This document shows positions 15,879-24,400 of a DNA stretch of 33,661 nt, one piece after another. The DNA comes from CAXPZW01 sp049594615 (GTDB lineage: Bacteria; Bacteroidota; Bacteroidia; Flavobacteriales_D; Sanyastnellaceae), in contig JBMYJR010000032.1 in assembly GCA_049594615.1 (NCBI GenBank), positions 1 to 33,661 of the forward strand. Reading direction: 5' to 3'. The position numbers and the translations under genes were made by a program. Below the pieces are notes generated by a model. That model was not told the DNA's origin. It searched no databases and was given only the letters and a program-made list of their open reading frames with translations. Numbering within the stretch: the stretch's first letter is position 1; every line of letters starts with the position of its first letter.

Positions 15879-18449
15879 CTACTTGTCCAAGGCTGGGAAG
15901 AGGCGTTTGTCGGTCTCGTCCGCAGCGATGTTGTCCAAGCGGGTGCTCAATGTGCGAAGCAGTTCTCTTGCGTTTTCATCGCCTTTTTCACTGCGCTCAA
16001 ACAAGGTTTCTTCCTGGCGGTAAAGAGATTCGTATGCGGCGTATTTCACCCACCAAGGGCTTCCATTGCGGGCTACGGCTTCCAAGCGGTCCAACCCGGA
16101 CTGGATGACCGGCAGTTCTTGGTTGCTCAAATACACCCCGTAGAGGCGGACTGCCGTGTACAGGTCGTTGCCTGTCGCTTCTTCCAATCTGTGCTTGAAG
16201 TAGTCATGCTGTGCCGGCCCCCCGTTGCGAGAGTAGACCGAGGCCACCGCCAGTTGGATGCGCCCGTATTCTAGGTCTTCCAACGCTTTAGCCTCTTCCA
16301 AACCCGCTTTGGGATCCATGGCCGAAATCGCCTCGAGGCCGGCGGCCATTTCCACGTAGGATTTTGAGTTCAACGCGGCGTAGAACCGGTCTTTGTGCGC
16401 ATCGCCAAATTTCACGGCGCTGAGGGCCATGGCCGAGGCGCGTACTTGGGTTTTGGAGTCCAGGATGCGGGCTTCCACTTGTGAGGCCCAAGTTTCTGCA
16501 GGGACTTCGGGCTGCTCAAGCAGGATGCCGAGGGCCGTGCGGCGCAGGCTCCAGTGCTTGTCGTCGATGCCCAGCTTGAGGATGGCGTCCACCTCTGCCC
16601 CGGAAGTGTCACCGGCGGCCACCAGGGCTTCCAACCGGTCTTTGTAGCGCGGAGCATTGTCCATTTGATGGGCCCACCACTTCAGGGGTTTGACGTCCTC
16701 TTTTTCGGCGAGGAGTGCTTTGTCAGCGTCCACGTTCACGTTCAGCAGGTCGCCCTCAAAGTCCAGCAAAAACGAGTTCTTGCGCTCGCGCACAAACAGA
16801 TCGTGACGGGTGACACCGGTGGAGGTGTACACGTCAATGGCCAAGGGGAAATCAAACACGCGGCGGTCGCCGTTTTGGATCTGGTCCACATCCACAATCA
16901 CCTGACCAACACTGTCCAGCGGGGTGTAGCGGATTTCCAAATCGGGGTGACCGGCCCCCAAGAACCATTGGTCAAAGAACCAGTTGAGGTCCAGCCCAGT
17001 GGTATGCTCAAAGGCCATGCGCAGGTTGTGGACCTCTGCGGTGCTAAACTGGTGGTTTTTGAGGTAGGTACTCAGGCTGGCAAAGAAGGCCTCGTCGCCC
17101 ACCATGCCGCGCAGCATGTGCAGGATGCATCCGCCTTTGTTGTAGCTGTGCGCGTCAAACATGTCCTCTTTGTCTTCGTATTCAAAGCGGATCAACGGCA
17201 CTTGCTTGTAGCGCGACTCTTGGATGTAGCCCTGCATGGACTGGAAGCGCTCGTATTCGGCTTGGTCGCGGCCAAATTTGTGCTCGGCCCAGAGGTACTC
17301 GCCGTAGGTGGCAAAGGACTCGTTGAGCGGCAGGTTGCTCCAGCTTTCGCAGGTCACCAAATCTCCAAACCAGTGGTGGAACAGCTCGTGGGCGATGATG
17401 TCGTCCATGTTCTCATCGATCAGCTCGCGTTCGGTGAGCTGCACAAATTCACCGTGAATGGTGGCTGTGGTGTTTTCCATGGCGCCTGACACATAATCGC
17501 GCACCACCACTTGGCTGTATTTGGGCCACGGGTAGTCGTAGTCCAGCACATCGCTGAAAAAGGTGAGCATCTCGGGGGTGTGGCCAAAGATCTTGTAGGC
17601 CACCGGTCCGTACTGGGGCTCTACGTAGTAGTTGACCATGATTTCCTCGCCGCGGGTGTTTTCCCACCGATCCATGGCAATCACAAACTCGCCTACGGCC
17701 AGCATGAACAGGTAGGGTGGGTGGTCCTGCTCCTGTTGCCAATAATCGGTACGGGTGCCGTCGTCGTTGAAGTTCGAGTACACCAGTGCGCCGTTGGAAA
17801 GGGTTTTGAATCGGTCTTCTACGGTGATGAAGATTTCTTGAGTGGTGCGTTCGTTCGGCTGGTCAATGGTGGGGAACCAGCAGCTGCTGGATTCGGTTTG
17901 CCCTTGGGTCCAAAGCTGGGTGGGTTTTTCCGGATCGGTATCGAGCGGGTCTATGAAGTACAGCCCCTTGTCGGAGGTGATGGCCGCGCTGCCCCCCACT
18001 TCCAGTTCTTCAGGCTTGGCGGTATAGTCGATGTATACAGTGTACTGTTCAAAGCGCGAGTAGGTCTTGTCCAGGGTGATGTCCAGAATGGCTCCGTCGT
18101 AGGCGTAGTCCAAGGACAAGCGCACACTGTCGGTCACCAAACTTACCTCGCGCACCTCAAACCCTTTGGCGTCCAAGAGCAAACGGCCGGTAGGGTAGAA
18201 GTAGGGCTGAAAGGTCAGCTCGGCCAACCCGTCCAACTCCGAACGTTCCCACACGGGCACGAGTTCCAAGCGCGTGTGTAACAGGTTGTTGACCTTGGCC
18301 TGGGTGGCGCGGTAGGGCTTTTCTTCCGAGCTCACCTCGGCGGGCGGCAGGGTAACTACGTCGTCGGGCAGCTCAAATGCGGCGCTCTTGTCAAACAGGG
18401 AACATCCGGCCAACAGGACGGCAGAAAACACGAAAAGAAAGGTGCGCAT
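15879..18449 (-). CDS. M1-family aminopeptidase, lipoprotein
   Basis: The 856-residue zinc aminopeptidase has a lipoprotein signal (lipobox LLAGC, C16), so it acts at the periplasmic side or cell surface. An N-terminal beta domain is followed by the exopeptidase motif GAMEN and the zinc motif HELFHH...NE (H354, H358, E377; HExxH-X18-E intact). The C-terminal third is an alpha-helical HEAT-like region (LEALVAAGDTSGAEVDAILKL onward in similar helices). It releases N-terminal residues from peptides, probably feeding peptide uptake. It is the first gene of a three-gene minus-strand unit. Confidence 0.92.
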   Translation of the reverse strand: MRTFLFVFSAVLLAGCSLFDKSAAFELPDDVVTLPPAEVSSEEKPYRATQAKVNNLLHTRLELVPVWERSELDGLAELTFQPYFYPTGRLLLDAKGFEVREVSLVTDSVRLSLDYAYDGAILDITLDKTYSRFEQYTVYIDYTAKPEELEVGGSAAITSDKGLYFIDPLDTDPEKPTQLWTQGQTESSSCWFPTIDQPNERTTQEIFITVEDRFKTLSNGALVYSNFNDDGTRTDYWQQEQDHPPYLFMLAVGEFVIAMDRWENTRGEEIMVNYYVEPQYGPVAYKIFGHTPEMLTFFSDVLDYDYPWPKYSQVVVRDYVSGAMENTTATIHGEFVQLTERELIDENMDDIIAHELFHHWFGDLVTCESWSNLPLNESFATYGEYLWAEHKFGRDQAEYERFQSMQGYIQESRYKQVPLIRFEYEDKEDMFDAHSYNKGGCILHMLRGMVGDEAFFASLSTYLKNHQFSTAEVHNLRMAFEHTTGLDLNWFFDQWFLGAGHPDLEIRYTPLDSVGQVIVDVDQIQNGDRRVFDFPLAIDVYTSTGVTRHDLFVRERKNSFLLDFEGDLLNVNVDADKALLAEKEDVKPLKWWAHQMDNAPRYKDRLEALVAAGDTSGAEVDAILKLGIDDKHWSLRRTALGILLEQPEVPAETWASQVEARILDSKTQVRASAMALSAVKFGDAHKDRFYAALNSKSYVEMAAGLEAISAMDPKAGLEEAKALEDLEYGRIQLAVASVYSRNGGPAQHDYFKHRLEEATGNDLYTAVRLYGVYLSNQELPVIQSGLDRLEAVARNGSPWWVKYAAYESLYRQEETLFERSEKGDENARELLRTLSTRLDNIAADETDKRLFPALDK

Positions 18450-18470
18450 GGAGCGGTAAGAATGAAATCC

Positions 18471-18478
18471 CGAAAATA
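18471..18478 (-). promoter_or_regulatory. -7 element of the M1-hemW-cyclase operon
   Basis: On the minus strand TATTTTCG (one mismatch) lies 21 nt before the ATG. A TTG occurs 24 bp further upstream (18505-18503), one base beyond the usual spacing. Confidence 0.45.
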
Positions 18479-18594
18479 CGTTCCCCCCGCATTTGGCGCA
18501 TCCAAGATTCCAATTCGCTGTGGATTTGCCCGATTTGCATTCCCATCGGCGTAATTTATAGATGGTGTGCTCGGTCCAATGAATGTTATTTTAG

Positions 18595-18682
18595 AGGGCG
18601 TTCAACAAGCAGTGATGGGTCGCTTTTGGCCCGTGATGCAAACCTGCAAGAGAAAGCCGTCCCGGTGGGGACGGCTTTTTTT
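18595..18682 (+). ncRNA. Candidate small RNA upstream of miaE
   Basis: A strong plus-strand terminator at 18655-18682 has no protein gene to terminate: upstream the only annotated gene is divergent. The 60 nt before it can fold as GCAG...CTGC enclosing GGGTC-GCTTTT-GGCCC. A degenerate -7 box TATTTTAG (18587-18594, with GTG 17 bp before) would start a transcript near 18598. This makes an RNA of about 85 nt plausible, but nothing identifies a known family. Alternatively it is a transcribed leader with a terminator controlling miaE. Confidence 0.35.
18655..18682 (+). terminator. Rho-independent terminator before miaE
   Basis: AGCCGTCCC-GGTG-GGGACGGCT (9-bp stem) is followed by seven Ts. It ends 9 nt before the miaE -7 element. 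Confidence 0.85.
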
Positions 18683-18691
18683 GTGCGCTGC

Positions 18692-18699
18692 TACCTTTG
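18692..18699 (+). promoter_or_regulatory. -7 element of miaE
   Basis: TACCTTTG, an exact TAnnTTTG, ends only 4 nt before the ATG at 18704. The mRNA should be leaderless or nearly so. Confidence 0.65.
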
Positions 18700-18703
18700 C
18701 ACC

Positions 18704-19300
18704 ATGTCCAAATCCCCCATGCTCGGCCTGCGCATGCCCACCGATCCGCGTTGGGCCAACATCGTTGAACGCAACCTTGGCGACGTGCTCTCTGACCACG
18801 CCTGGTGCGAACAAAAAGCAGCATCCAACGCCATCACCACCATGGTACGCTTTCCGGAGTACGCCGATGTGGTGGACGAAATGACCCGCATCGCCTTGGA
18901 GGAACTCACCCACTTTCGCATGGTGGTGGAAAAACTGCGCGAGCGCGGCCTGGAACTCACCCAGGATCCCAAAGACCCTTACGTCAAGGATCTGCGCTTG
19001 CACATCCTCAAAGGCGGCAACCGCGAGATCCAGCTGGTGGAGGCCTTGCTGCTGGCGGCCATGATCGAAGCGCGCAGCTGCGAGCGCTTCCGCATCCTCA
19101 GCGAGGAATTGGAAGATCCGGACCTGAAGAAGTTCTACCGGGATTTGATGATTTCAGAAGCCGACCACTACACCACCTTCATTTCCCTGGCCCGCAAGAA
19201 CAGCCCCAACGTAGATGTGGACGCGCGCTGGCGAGCCTTCTTGGATTACGAAGGCGAACTCATGGCCAAGTACGGCAAGGAAGGCACCGTACACGGATAG
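18704..19300 (+). CDS. miaE: MiaE-type tRNA 2-methylthio-N6-isopentenyladenosine hydroxylase
   Basis: The 198-residue ferritin-like diiron protein matches MiaE, which hydroxylates the ms2i6A base next to the anticodon in tRNA. Diiron-ligand-type motifs appear in helices: WCEQKAASNA, EELTHF, IEARSCERF and SEADHYTTF, spaced as in a four-helix bundle. The start is fixed by the promoter just upstream. The 3' end is only 2 nt from the stop of the convergent M24 gene, with no terminator between. Confidence 0.9.
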   Translation: MSKSPMLGLRMPTDPRWANIVERNLGDVLSDHAWCEQKAASNAITTMVRFPEYADVVDEMTRIALEELTHFRMVVEKLRERGLELTQDPKDPYVKDLRLHILKGGNREIQLVEALLLAAMIEARSCERFRILSEELEDPDLKKFYRDLMISEADHYTTFISLARKNSPNVDVDARWRAFLDYEGELMAKYGKEGTVHG

Positions 19301-19302
19301 GT

Positions 19303-20592
19303 TTAGCTGTTCATGATCTCCTCGATGGCCTCGGCTTCCAGCGGAATGGTGCCCATCAGGTCGTCGAACCCGTTACCCGTGATCACGATGTCGTTCTCGA
19401 GGCGGATGCCCAAGTTTTCTTCACGGATGTAGATGCCCGGCTCCACGGTAAAGACGTTGCCCGCTTGGATGGGCTCGTGCCAGAGGCCCACGTCATGCAC
19501 ATCCAGCCCAATGAAGTGGGAGGTGCCGTGCATGAAGTACTTCTTGTAGGCCGGCCACGCGGGGTTTTGCTTCTCCACGTCGTGCTTGTCGATCAGACCT
19601 ACGTTCAGCAGCTGCTCGGTCATCAACTCGCCCACTTGCTTGTGGTATTCGCCGAGCATGACACCAGGACGCAAGAGCTTCATGGAGTCTTGCATTACGC
19701 TGAGCACCGCGTTGTAGATCTGCTTTTGACGGTCGGTAAAGCGGCCGCTGACCGGGATGCAGCGGGTCATGTCAGCCGCGTAGTTTCCGTATTCGGCGCC
19801 CACGTCCATGAGGATGACGTCGCCGTCCTTGCAGGTGTCGTCGTTTTCGATGTAGTGCAGCACGCAGGCGTTGAAACCCGAGGCAATGATGGGGGTGTAC
19901 GCAAAGCCGCGCGAGCCCGCACGCAGGAACTCGTGCATGTACTCGGCTTCGATCTCGTATTCCTTGACGCCCGGCTTGACGAACTTCAACACGCGCTCAA
20001 AACCGGCTTTGGTGATGTCGCAAGCGCGGCGCATCTGAGCAATTTCCTCTGGGTGCTTCACCGAACGGATGCGGTGCATGGTGGGGGCAATGCGCTTGAT
20101 GGGGTAGTTGGGGTACTCGCCGCGGAACCACTTGCCAAAGCGCATGTCGCGGGTTTCTACCTCGCTGGAGTTTCGGGTGTGTTCGTTGTTGTTGAGGTAC
20201 ACTGCGTCCACTTCAGAAAGCAGGGTCTTGAGGATTTTCTCGAACTGGTTGGTCCAGTATACCGTGCGTACGCCGCTGACGTCAAAGGCTTGATCCTTGG
20301 TGAGCTTGGCGCCTTCCCAGATGGCGATTTCGTCGTTGGTTTCCTTCAAGAAGAGGATTTCGCGGTGGGCCGGATTGCTGGCGCCGGGAAACACCACCAG
20401 GATGCTCTCTTCCTGGTCCACCCCGCACAGGTGAAACAGGTCGGTGGCTTGCTTGAAGGGCAGGGAGCCATCGGCGCTGGTGGGCAGGATGTCGTTGGAA
20501 TTGAAAATGGCCAAGGTGCCGGGCTCCATGGCTGCGGTCAGGCGTTGGCGGTTGTGGATGTATACATCAGAAGAAAGCTGCTGGTAGCGCAT
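19303..20592 (-). CDS. pepP: Xaa-Pro aminopeptidase (aminopeptidase P, M24)
   Basis: The 429-residue enzyme removes N-terminal residues preceding proline. The creatinase-type N-terminal domain is followed by the pita-bread catalytic domain, with all five metal ligands: MDVGAEYGNYAADMTR (two Asp), MHGTSHFIGLDVHD (His), TVEPGIYI (Glu) and RLENDIVIT (Glu). No signal peptide, so cytoplasmic. The ATG at 20592 (MRYQQLSS) is chosen over a TTG at 20616 that overlaps the predicted -7 element. Confidence 0.92.
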   Translation of the reverse strand: MRYQQLSSDVYIHNRQRLTAAMEPGTLAIFNSNDILPTSADGSLPFKQATDLFHLCGVDQEESILVVFPGASNPAHREILFLKETNDEIAIWEGAKLTKDQAFDVSGVRTVYWTNQFEKILKTLLSEVDAVYLNNNEHTRNSSEVETRDMRFGKWFRGEYPNYPIKRIAPTMHRIRSVKHPEEIAQMRRACDITKAGFERVLKFVKPGVKEYEIEAEYMHEFLRAGSRGFAYTPIIASGFNACVLHYIENDDTCKDGDVILMDVGAEYGNYAADMTRCIPVSGRFTDRQKQIYNAVLSVMQDSMKLLRPGVMLGEYHKQVGELMTEQLLNVGLIDKHDVEKQNPAWPAYKKYFMHGTSHFIGLDVHDVGLWHEPIQAGNVFTVEPGIYIREENLGIRLENDIVITGNGFDDLMGTIPLEAEAIEEIMNS

Positions 20593-20612
20593 GAAATTCG
20601 GTGTTGGGAGCG

Positions 20613-20620
20613 CCAAGATA
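20613..20620 (-). promoter_or_regulatory. -7 element of the aminopeptidase P gene
   Basis: TATCTTGG on the minus strand (one mismatch to TAnnTTTG) lies 20 nt before the ATG at 20592. No good -33. Confidence 0.45.
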
Positions 20621-20624
20621 GCAA

Positions 20625-20650
20625 CAAAAAAACCGCGCCGAAGCGCGGTT
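20625..20650 (-). terminator. UUCG-tetraloop terminator of the micro-protein gene
   Basis: On the minus strand AACCGCGC-TTCG-GCGCGGTT is a perfect 8-bp stem with a C(UUCG)G tetraloop followed by a T-tract. It lies 23 nt after the stop of the small ORF at 20674-20763 and separates it from the aminopeptidase gene. Confidence 0.9.
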
Positions 20651-20673
20651 GGTTATGTCGAGGAGTGTGTAAA

Positions 20674-20763
20674 TCAGGATTTGTTCCCGTTGGTAAAGAA
20701 CCAACCGAAGCGCTGGTTGAACCAGCTCTCAAACCCGGAAAAGGTGTCAAATACGCGTTGCAT
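20674..20763 (-). CDS. 29-residue conserved-looking micro-protein (FGWFFTNGNK)
   Basis: An ATG-initiated ORF of 29 codons fills the space upstream of the terminator. The peptide starts MQRVFDTFSGFESWF and ends FGWFFTNGNKS: amphipathic, with seven Phe and two Trp. It is too short for ordinary gene calling, but it has its own dedicated strong terminator. The FGWFFTNG ending reminds me of short uncharacterised Bacteroidota peptides; I cannot confirm this by search. No clean promoter is seen (a TTGACT is at 20797-20792). A membrane-surface helix is a reasonable guess; function unknown. Confidence 0.6.
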   Translation of the reverse strand: MQRVFDTFSGFESWFNQRFGWFFTNGNKS

Positions 20764-20874
20764 GGCTCGTTTATTTAAAGTGAGTCAAGACAATGTACGT
20801 GCCACATCGTCTATCGGTTAAACGAACCAGGGCTACTAACCTTGTAGCTGTTCTCCGACATAAGCGCCAAAAAA

Positions 20875-20905
20875 TTGCAACCCCAACCGGGAATTGGCAC
20901 CTTTG
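20875..20905 (+). promoter_or_regulatory. Promoter of the RidA-like gene
   Basis: TTG (20875-20877), 20 bp, then CACCTTTG (20898-20905), one mismatch from TAnnTTTG. It ends 5 nt before the ATG, predicting a leaderless or near-leaderless transcript. Confidence 0.5.
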
Positions 20906-20910
20906 ATCCC

Positions 20911-21348
20911 ATGAGTAATGACCGCATTCACGCCTCCGATGCGCCCAAACCAGTGGGCCTCTATCCGCATTCACGCAAAGTGGGAAACCTGTTGTTTCTC
21001 TCTGGCGTAGGCCCACGTGTGGCCGGATCCGACGCCAACGACTCGGGTGTTCCGGGACTCAAGCTGGACCACAACGGCAACTTCCTCGAGTTCGACTTCG
21101 AAGCGCAGGTGCATTCGGTGTTTGAGAACGTCCGAAAAATTCTGGAAGCCTCAGGCGCCACTTGGAATGACCTGGTGGACGTGCAGGTGTTTTTGGTCAA
21201 CATGAAGCGGGACTTTCACACCTTCAACCGCATCTACGCCGAGTATTTCAAGCAGAACCAACCTTGCCGCACCACGGTGGAAATCAACAGCCTGCCTACG
21301 CCCATTGCCATAGAGCTCAAATGCGTAGCGGCCTTGCCTGAAGGCTAA
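20911..21348 (+). CDS. RidA-family protein, 2-aminomuconate deaminase-like
   Basis: The 145-residue protein has the RidA/YjgF fold: KVGNLLFLSGVGPR, the EIN...LPTPIAIELKCVA end, and a central ENVRKILEASGATWNDLVDVQVFL. The GLYPHSRKVGNLLFLSGVGPR start and the MKRDFHTFNRIYAEYF segment resemble 2-aminomuconate deaminases of kynurenine/nitrobenzoate pathways more than generic RidA. The usual imine-deaminase arginine is present in the CRTTVEI segment. The chosen ATG at 20911 fits the promoter. An upstream TTG (20875) coincides with the -33 element and is rejected. Confidence 0.8.
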   Translation: MSNDRIHASDAPKPVGLYPHSRKVGNLLFLSGVGPRVAGSDANDSGVPGLKLDHNGNFLEFDFEAQVHSVFENVRKILEASGATWNDLVDVQVFLVNMKRDFHTFNRIYAEYFKQNQPCRTTVEINSLPTPIAIELKCVAALPEG

Positions 21349-21366
21349 AAGTTGTATTTATTTTGG
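21334..21366 (+). promoter_or_regulatory. Probable promoter of the giant secreted protein gene
   Basis: TTG (21334-21336), 22 bp, TATTTTGG (21359-21366, one mismatch). A start near 21371 would give a leader of about 70 nt, longer than elsewhere in the window. Confidence 0.45.
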
Positions 21367-21372
21367 CCAACA

Positions 21373-21430
21373 CCCAAGCAATTGGGAAGCTGTGCACGTG
21401 TATGAGGGTGAAATCTATACTTATCACCTC
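21373..21430 (+). promoter_or_regulatory. Structured 5' leader of the giant secreted protein gene
   Basis: Two inverted repeats occur. CCCAA-GCAA-TTGGG (21373-21386) has a GNRA-type loop right at the predicted 5' end. GAGGGTGA/TCACCTC (21404-21411 and 21424-21430, one bulge, 12-nt loop) lies just before the ATG. They could stabilise the mRNA or act as an operator or translational switch. Confidence 0.35.
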
Positions 21431-21441
21431 ATCTGCATGTT

Positions 21442-24400
21442 ATGAATCGCTTTTTCCTAATCACCCTCTTACTGGGTTTCTCCTGCCTTGCTTCTGCGCA
21501 ACTGGTCAGTGTTTTTCACGAGGTCTACGCCACTGATGACGGCAGCGTCATGGGCTACCCTTCGGGCTGTTCGACTTACCGCATCTATGCGGAACTTGCC
21601 TCTGTCGACGACGCGCTCACGAGTGTGTTTGCCATCGCGAATACGGCAGACCTGACCTTGAACAGCACCAGCAACGGTGAAATCTGGAACACCTCCTTTG
21701 GAGGCGTCGTGGGTCCTGATCTGAACATAGGATTTTTTCCGCTCCTCCCTTGGTTGGAGTACGATTCGATGGTGACCATCGGCCGCGCCCACAGTGGCGA
21801 TCCTGGAGGCAGTGTTTCCGCCATCAGCACCCTGCCAACCGCGGACATTTTCGAAGAGAGACTTGGCCCAATCAATGATGGTTTTGGCTCCGGGTTGCTT
21901 GTGCAAGACGGGGTTTGGTTCAGCACTCCTGACCAAATCAATTGCTACCCTCAAGGACCTGACAACCGAATCCTGTTGGCCCAAGTCACCTGCGCCGGTG
22001 ATCTCATTTACAACCTGAACGTGCAAGTCTTGGATGGCGGGGCAGGTGGAGATGAAGTGCTCTATTGGGGACTCACCAACGTCACCACCGGGGGGTGTTG
22101 TGACGACACGGCGTGCAATTATGCCGCTGACATTCCCGAAGAAGAGTGCGATCCAGCCCTGTGCGTTTATGGCACATGTGAGGGCTGCACGGACCCTGGA
22201 GCTTGCAACTATGACCCTGCAGCACTTGAGGATGATGGATCATGCAATTACGATTGCCTCGGCTGCACGGATGCTGAGGCTTGCAACTTCAGCCCCTCAG
22301 CGCTCGAGGACGACGGCTCGTGCAACTACGATTGCCTTGGCTGCACCGATGCTAGCGCGTGCAATTTCAGCGCTTCGGCAAGTCAGGATGACGGCACCTG
22401 CTGTTACAGCAATTGTGTGGAGGTGCACATGTTCGACAGTTTCGGCGATGGTTGGGAAGGCGGCGTTTGGCAATTTTCCACTTCAGATAGTGCGGACGAC
22501 GTGTTCGCTCAAGGCGGCCTAGAAACGGGTTTTTCCAGCGTCGATGTGGTGTGTTTGGGCGATGGTTGTTACTACTTCCGTGTCGTTGGTGCCCTGTGGC
22601 CTGACGAGGTCTCTTGGGAGGTTTACCTTGATGGTTCATTCCTGCTCGATGGGGGAGGGGTTGGTGATGACAGCTGGTACCCGATGCAAATTGGTGAAAG
22701 CGACTGCCAAGTCGGATGCATGGACCTCGAAGCCGATAACTACGACCCAGAGGCGACCATCGACTTTGGCTGCGTATACTCCGGCTGTACCGATGTGGAG
22801 GCCAGTAATTTTGACCCCAACGCTACCCTCGACGATGGTTCGTGTGAATACTTGGGTTGCACCGATCCTGCGAGCTGCAATTACGATGCAGAAGCCACGC
22901 AGGACGACGGCTCTTGCACCACCGATTGTTTGGGATGTACCGACCCTACTGCGCTCAACTTCGACCCGAATGCCACGTTGGACGACGGTTCGTGCATCAC
23001 CAATGCGAGCGAATACGCCATTGTGATTGAACCGTACCTGGAGCACACCGCCCCGCTGGCAGACGGCACCGATCTCACAGGCATGACCACCTACCGCATT
23101 TGGGTAGAATCCCCCAATGCCAATGATCTTATGAGTGCCGTTTATGGGGTCGCGGGCGATGTAGATTTGGACATTAGCACCACCACGAGTTTTTGGCAGT
23201 CTCCCGTAGGTGGTCCCACTGCAGAGGAAGTGAACCCGGTCTTTTTCGTGTTCTTCCCCTCACTGGAGTACGACAGCTTCGTGACCATTGGTAAATCCAA
23301 CTCAGCCGATCCGGGCTCAGTTTTCACAGCCTTCGCCATCGGAGATTTGGATGATTTTGAAGCCTCCGGAGCTAGCATCAGCATCGAGGACGGCACAGTG
23401 TTCTGTTTATCCACAGATGAGAACGCTGCATTCAATGAGGACCAGCGGTCACTTGTGGCTCAAGTGACAACAGATGGAGAGGTTTCGGCGTGTTTTGGTG
23501 TTCAGCTGTTCCCCGGTGGTAGCTCCGAGGACGCAATCAATATTCAGCTCTGCTCAACCAACGAAGGTTGTACCGACCCTGAAGCATGTAACTATTCTCC
23601 TTATGCACTGGAGGATGACGGTTCGTGTACGGACCTGTGCCTGGGCTGTACCGACGAGCAAGCCGTAAACTACGACCCCAACGCTACCGAAGACGATGGC
23701 TCGTGCGATTACGAAGGGTGCACCGACGAAGCGGCGTGCAACTACGACGCCAATGCCACCATCAACGACGGTTCTTGCAACTACGATTGCAATGGATGTA
23801 CCGACCCGGCGGCTTGCAACTACGACTCCGAAGCCACCGTGGACAACGGAACGTGCTGCTTCGATAGTTGTGTGGAAGTGCACATGTTTGACAGCTTTGG
23901 TGACGGGTGGGATACCGCCAGCTGGCAATTCGCCACTTCTGACAGCGAGGACAGCGTGGTGGCCGAAGGTTCCTTGGCCACCGGCACCTTTGACATTGGC
24001 ATCGGCTGCTTGGAAGAGGGGTGTTTCTTCTTCCGTGTCACCGAAGGTGCTTTCCCTACAGAAATCTCTTGGGAAATCCATGTTGACGGTGCCTTACTCT
24101 TGAGCGGTACCCCGGATGCCGACACCTGGCATTTGGTGGTGTTTGGCGAAAGCGACTGCGAAGCCGGATGCATGGACCCCGAAGCCGATAACTACGACCC
24201 TGAGGCTACCATCGACTTTGGCTGCATCTACTCCGGCTGCACCGACGAAGACGCCGAGAACTACGATCCTACGGCCAACCAAAACGACGGCTCATGCATT
24301 TACGAGATCAACGGATATGTGTTTTATGACGGCAACACCAACGGTGTGTTTGACCAGGACGGATTTGACTTTGGGCTGGCCTACCAGACCGTGACCCTGA

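Noticed and set aside
15225..16274. Plus-strand ORF opposite hemW and M1 peptidase
   Set aside because: It crosses two well-supported minus-strand genes and has no recognisable features.
18582..18700. Small ORF overlapping the terminator before miaE
   Set aside because: The ORF runs through the terminator and the miaE promoter and has no conserved-looking features; a non-coding RNA fits better.
18805..20778. Very long plus-strand open frame across miaE and the M24 gene
   Set aside because: Valine/histidine/leucine-rich shadow composition; both real genes here carry complete active sites in other frames.
22183..24306. Regular 72/78-nt repeats as a possible CRISPR array
   Set aside because: The repeats are in-frame coding repeats with divergent nucleotides and no spacers; they encode GCTD protein units.
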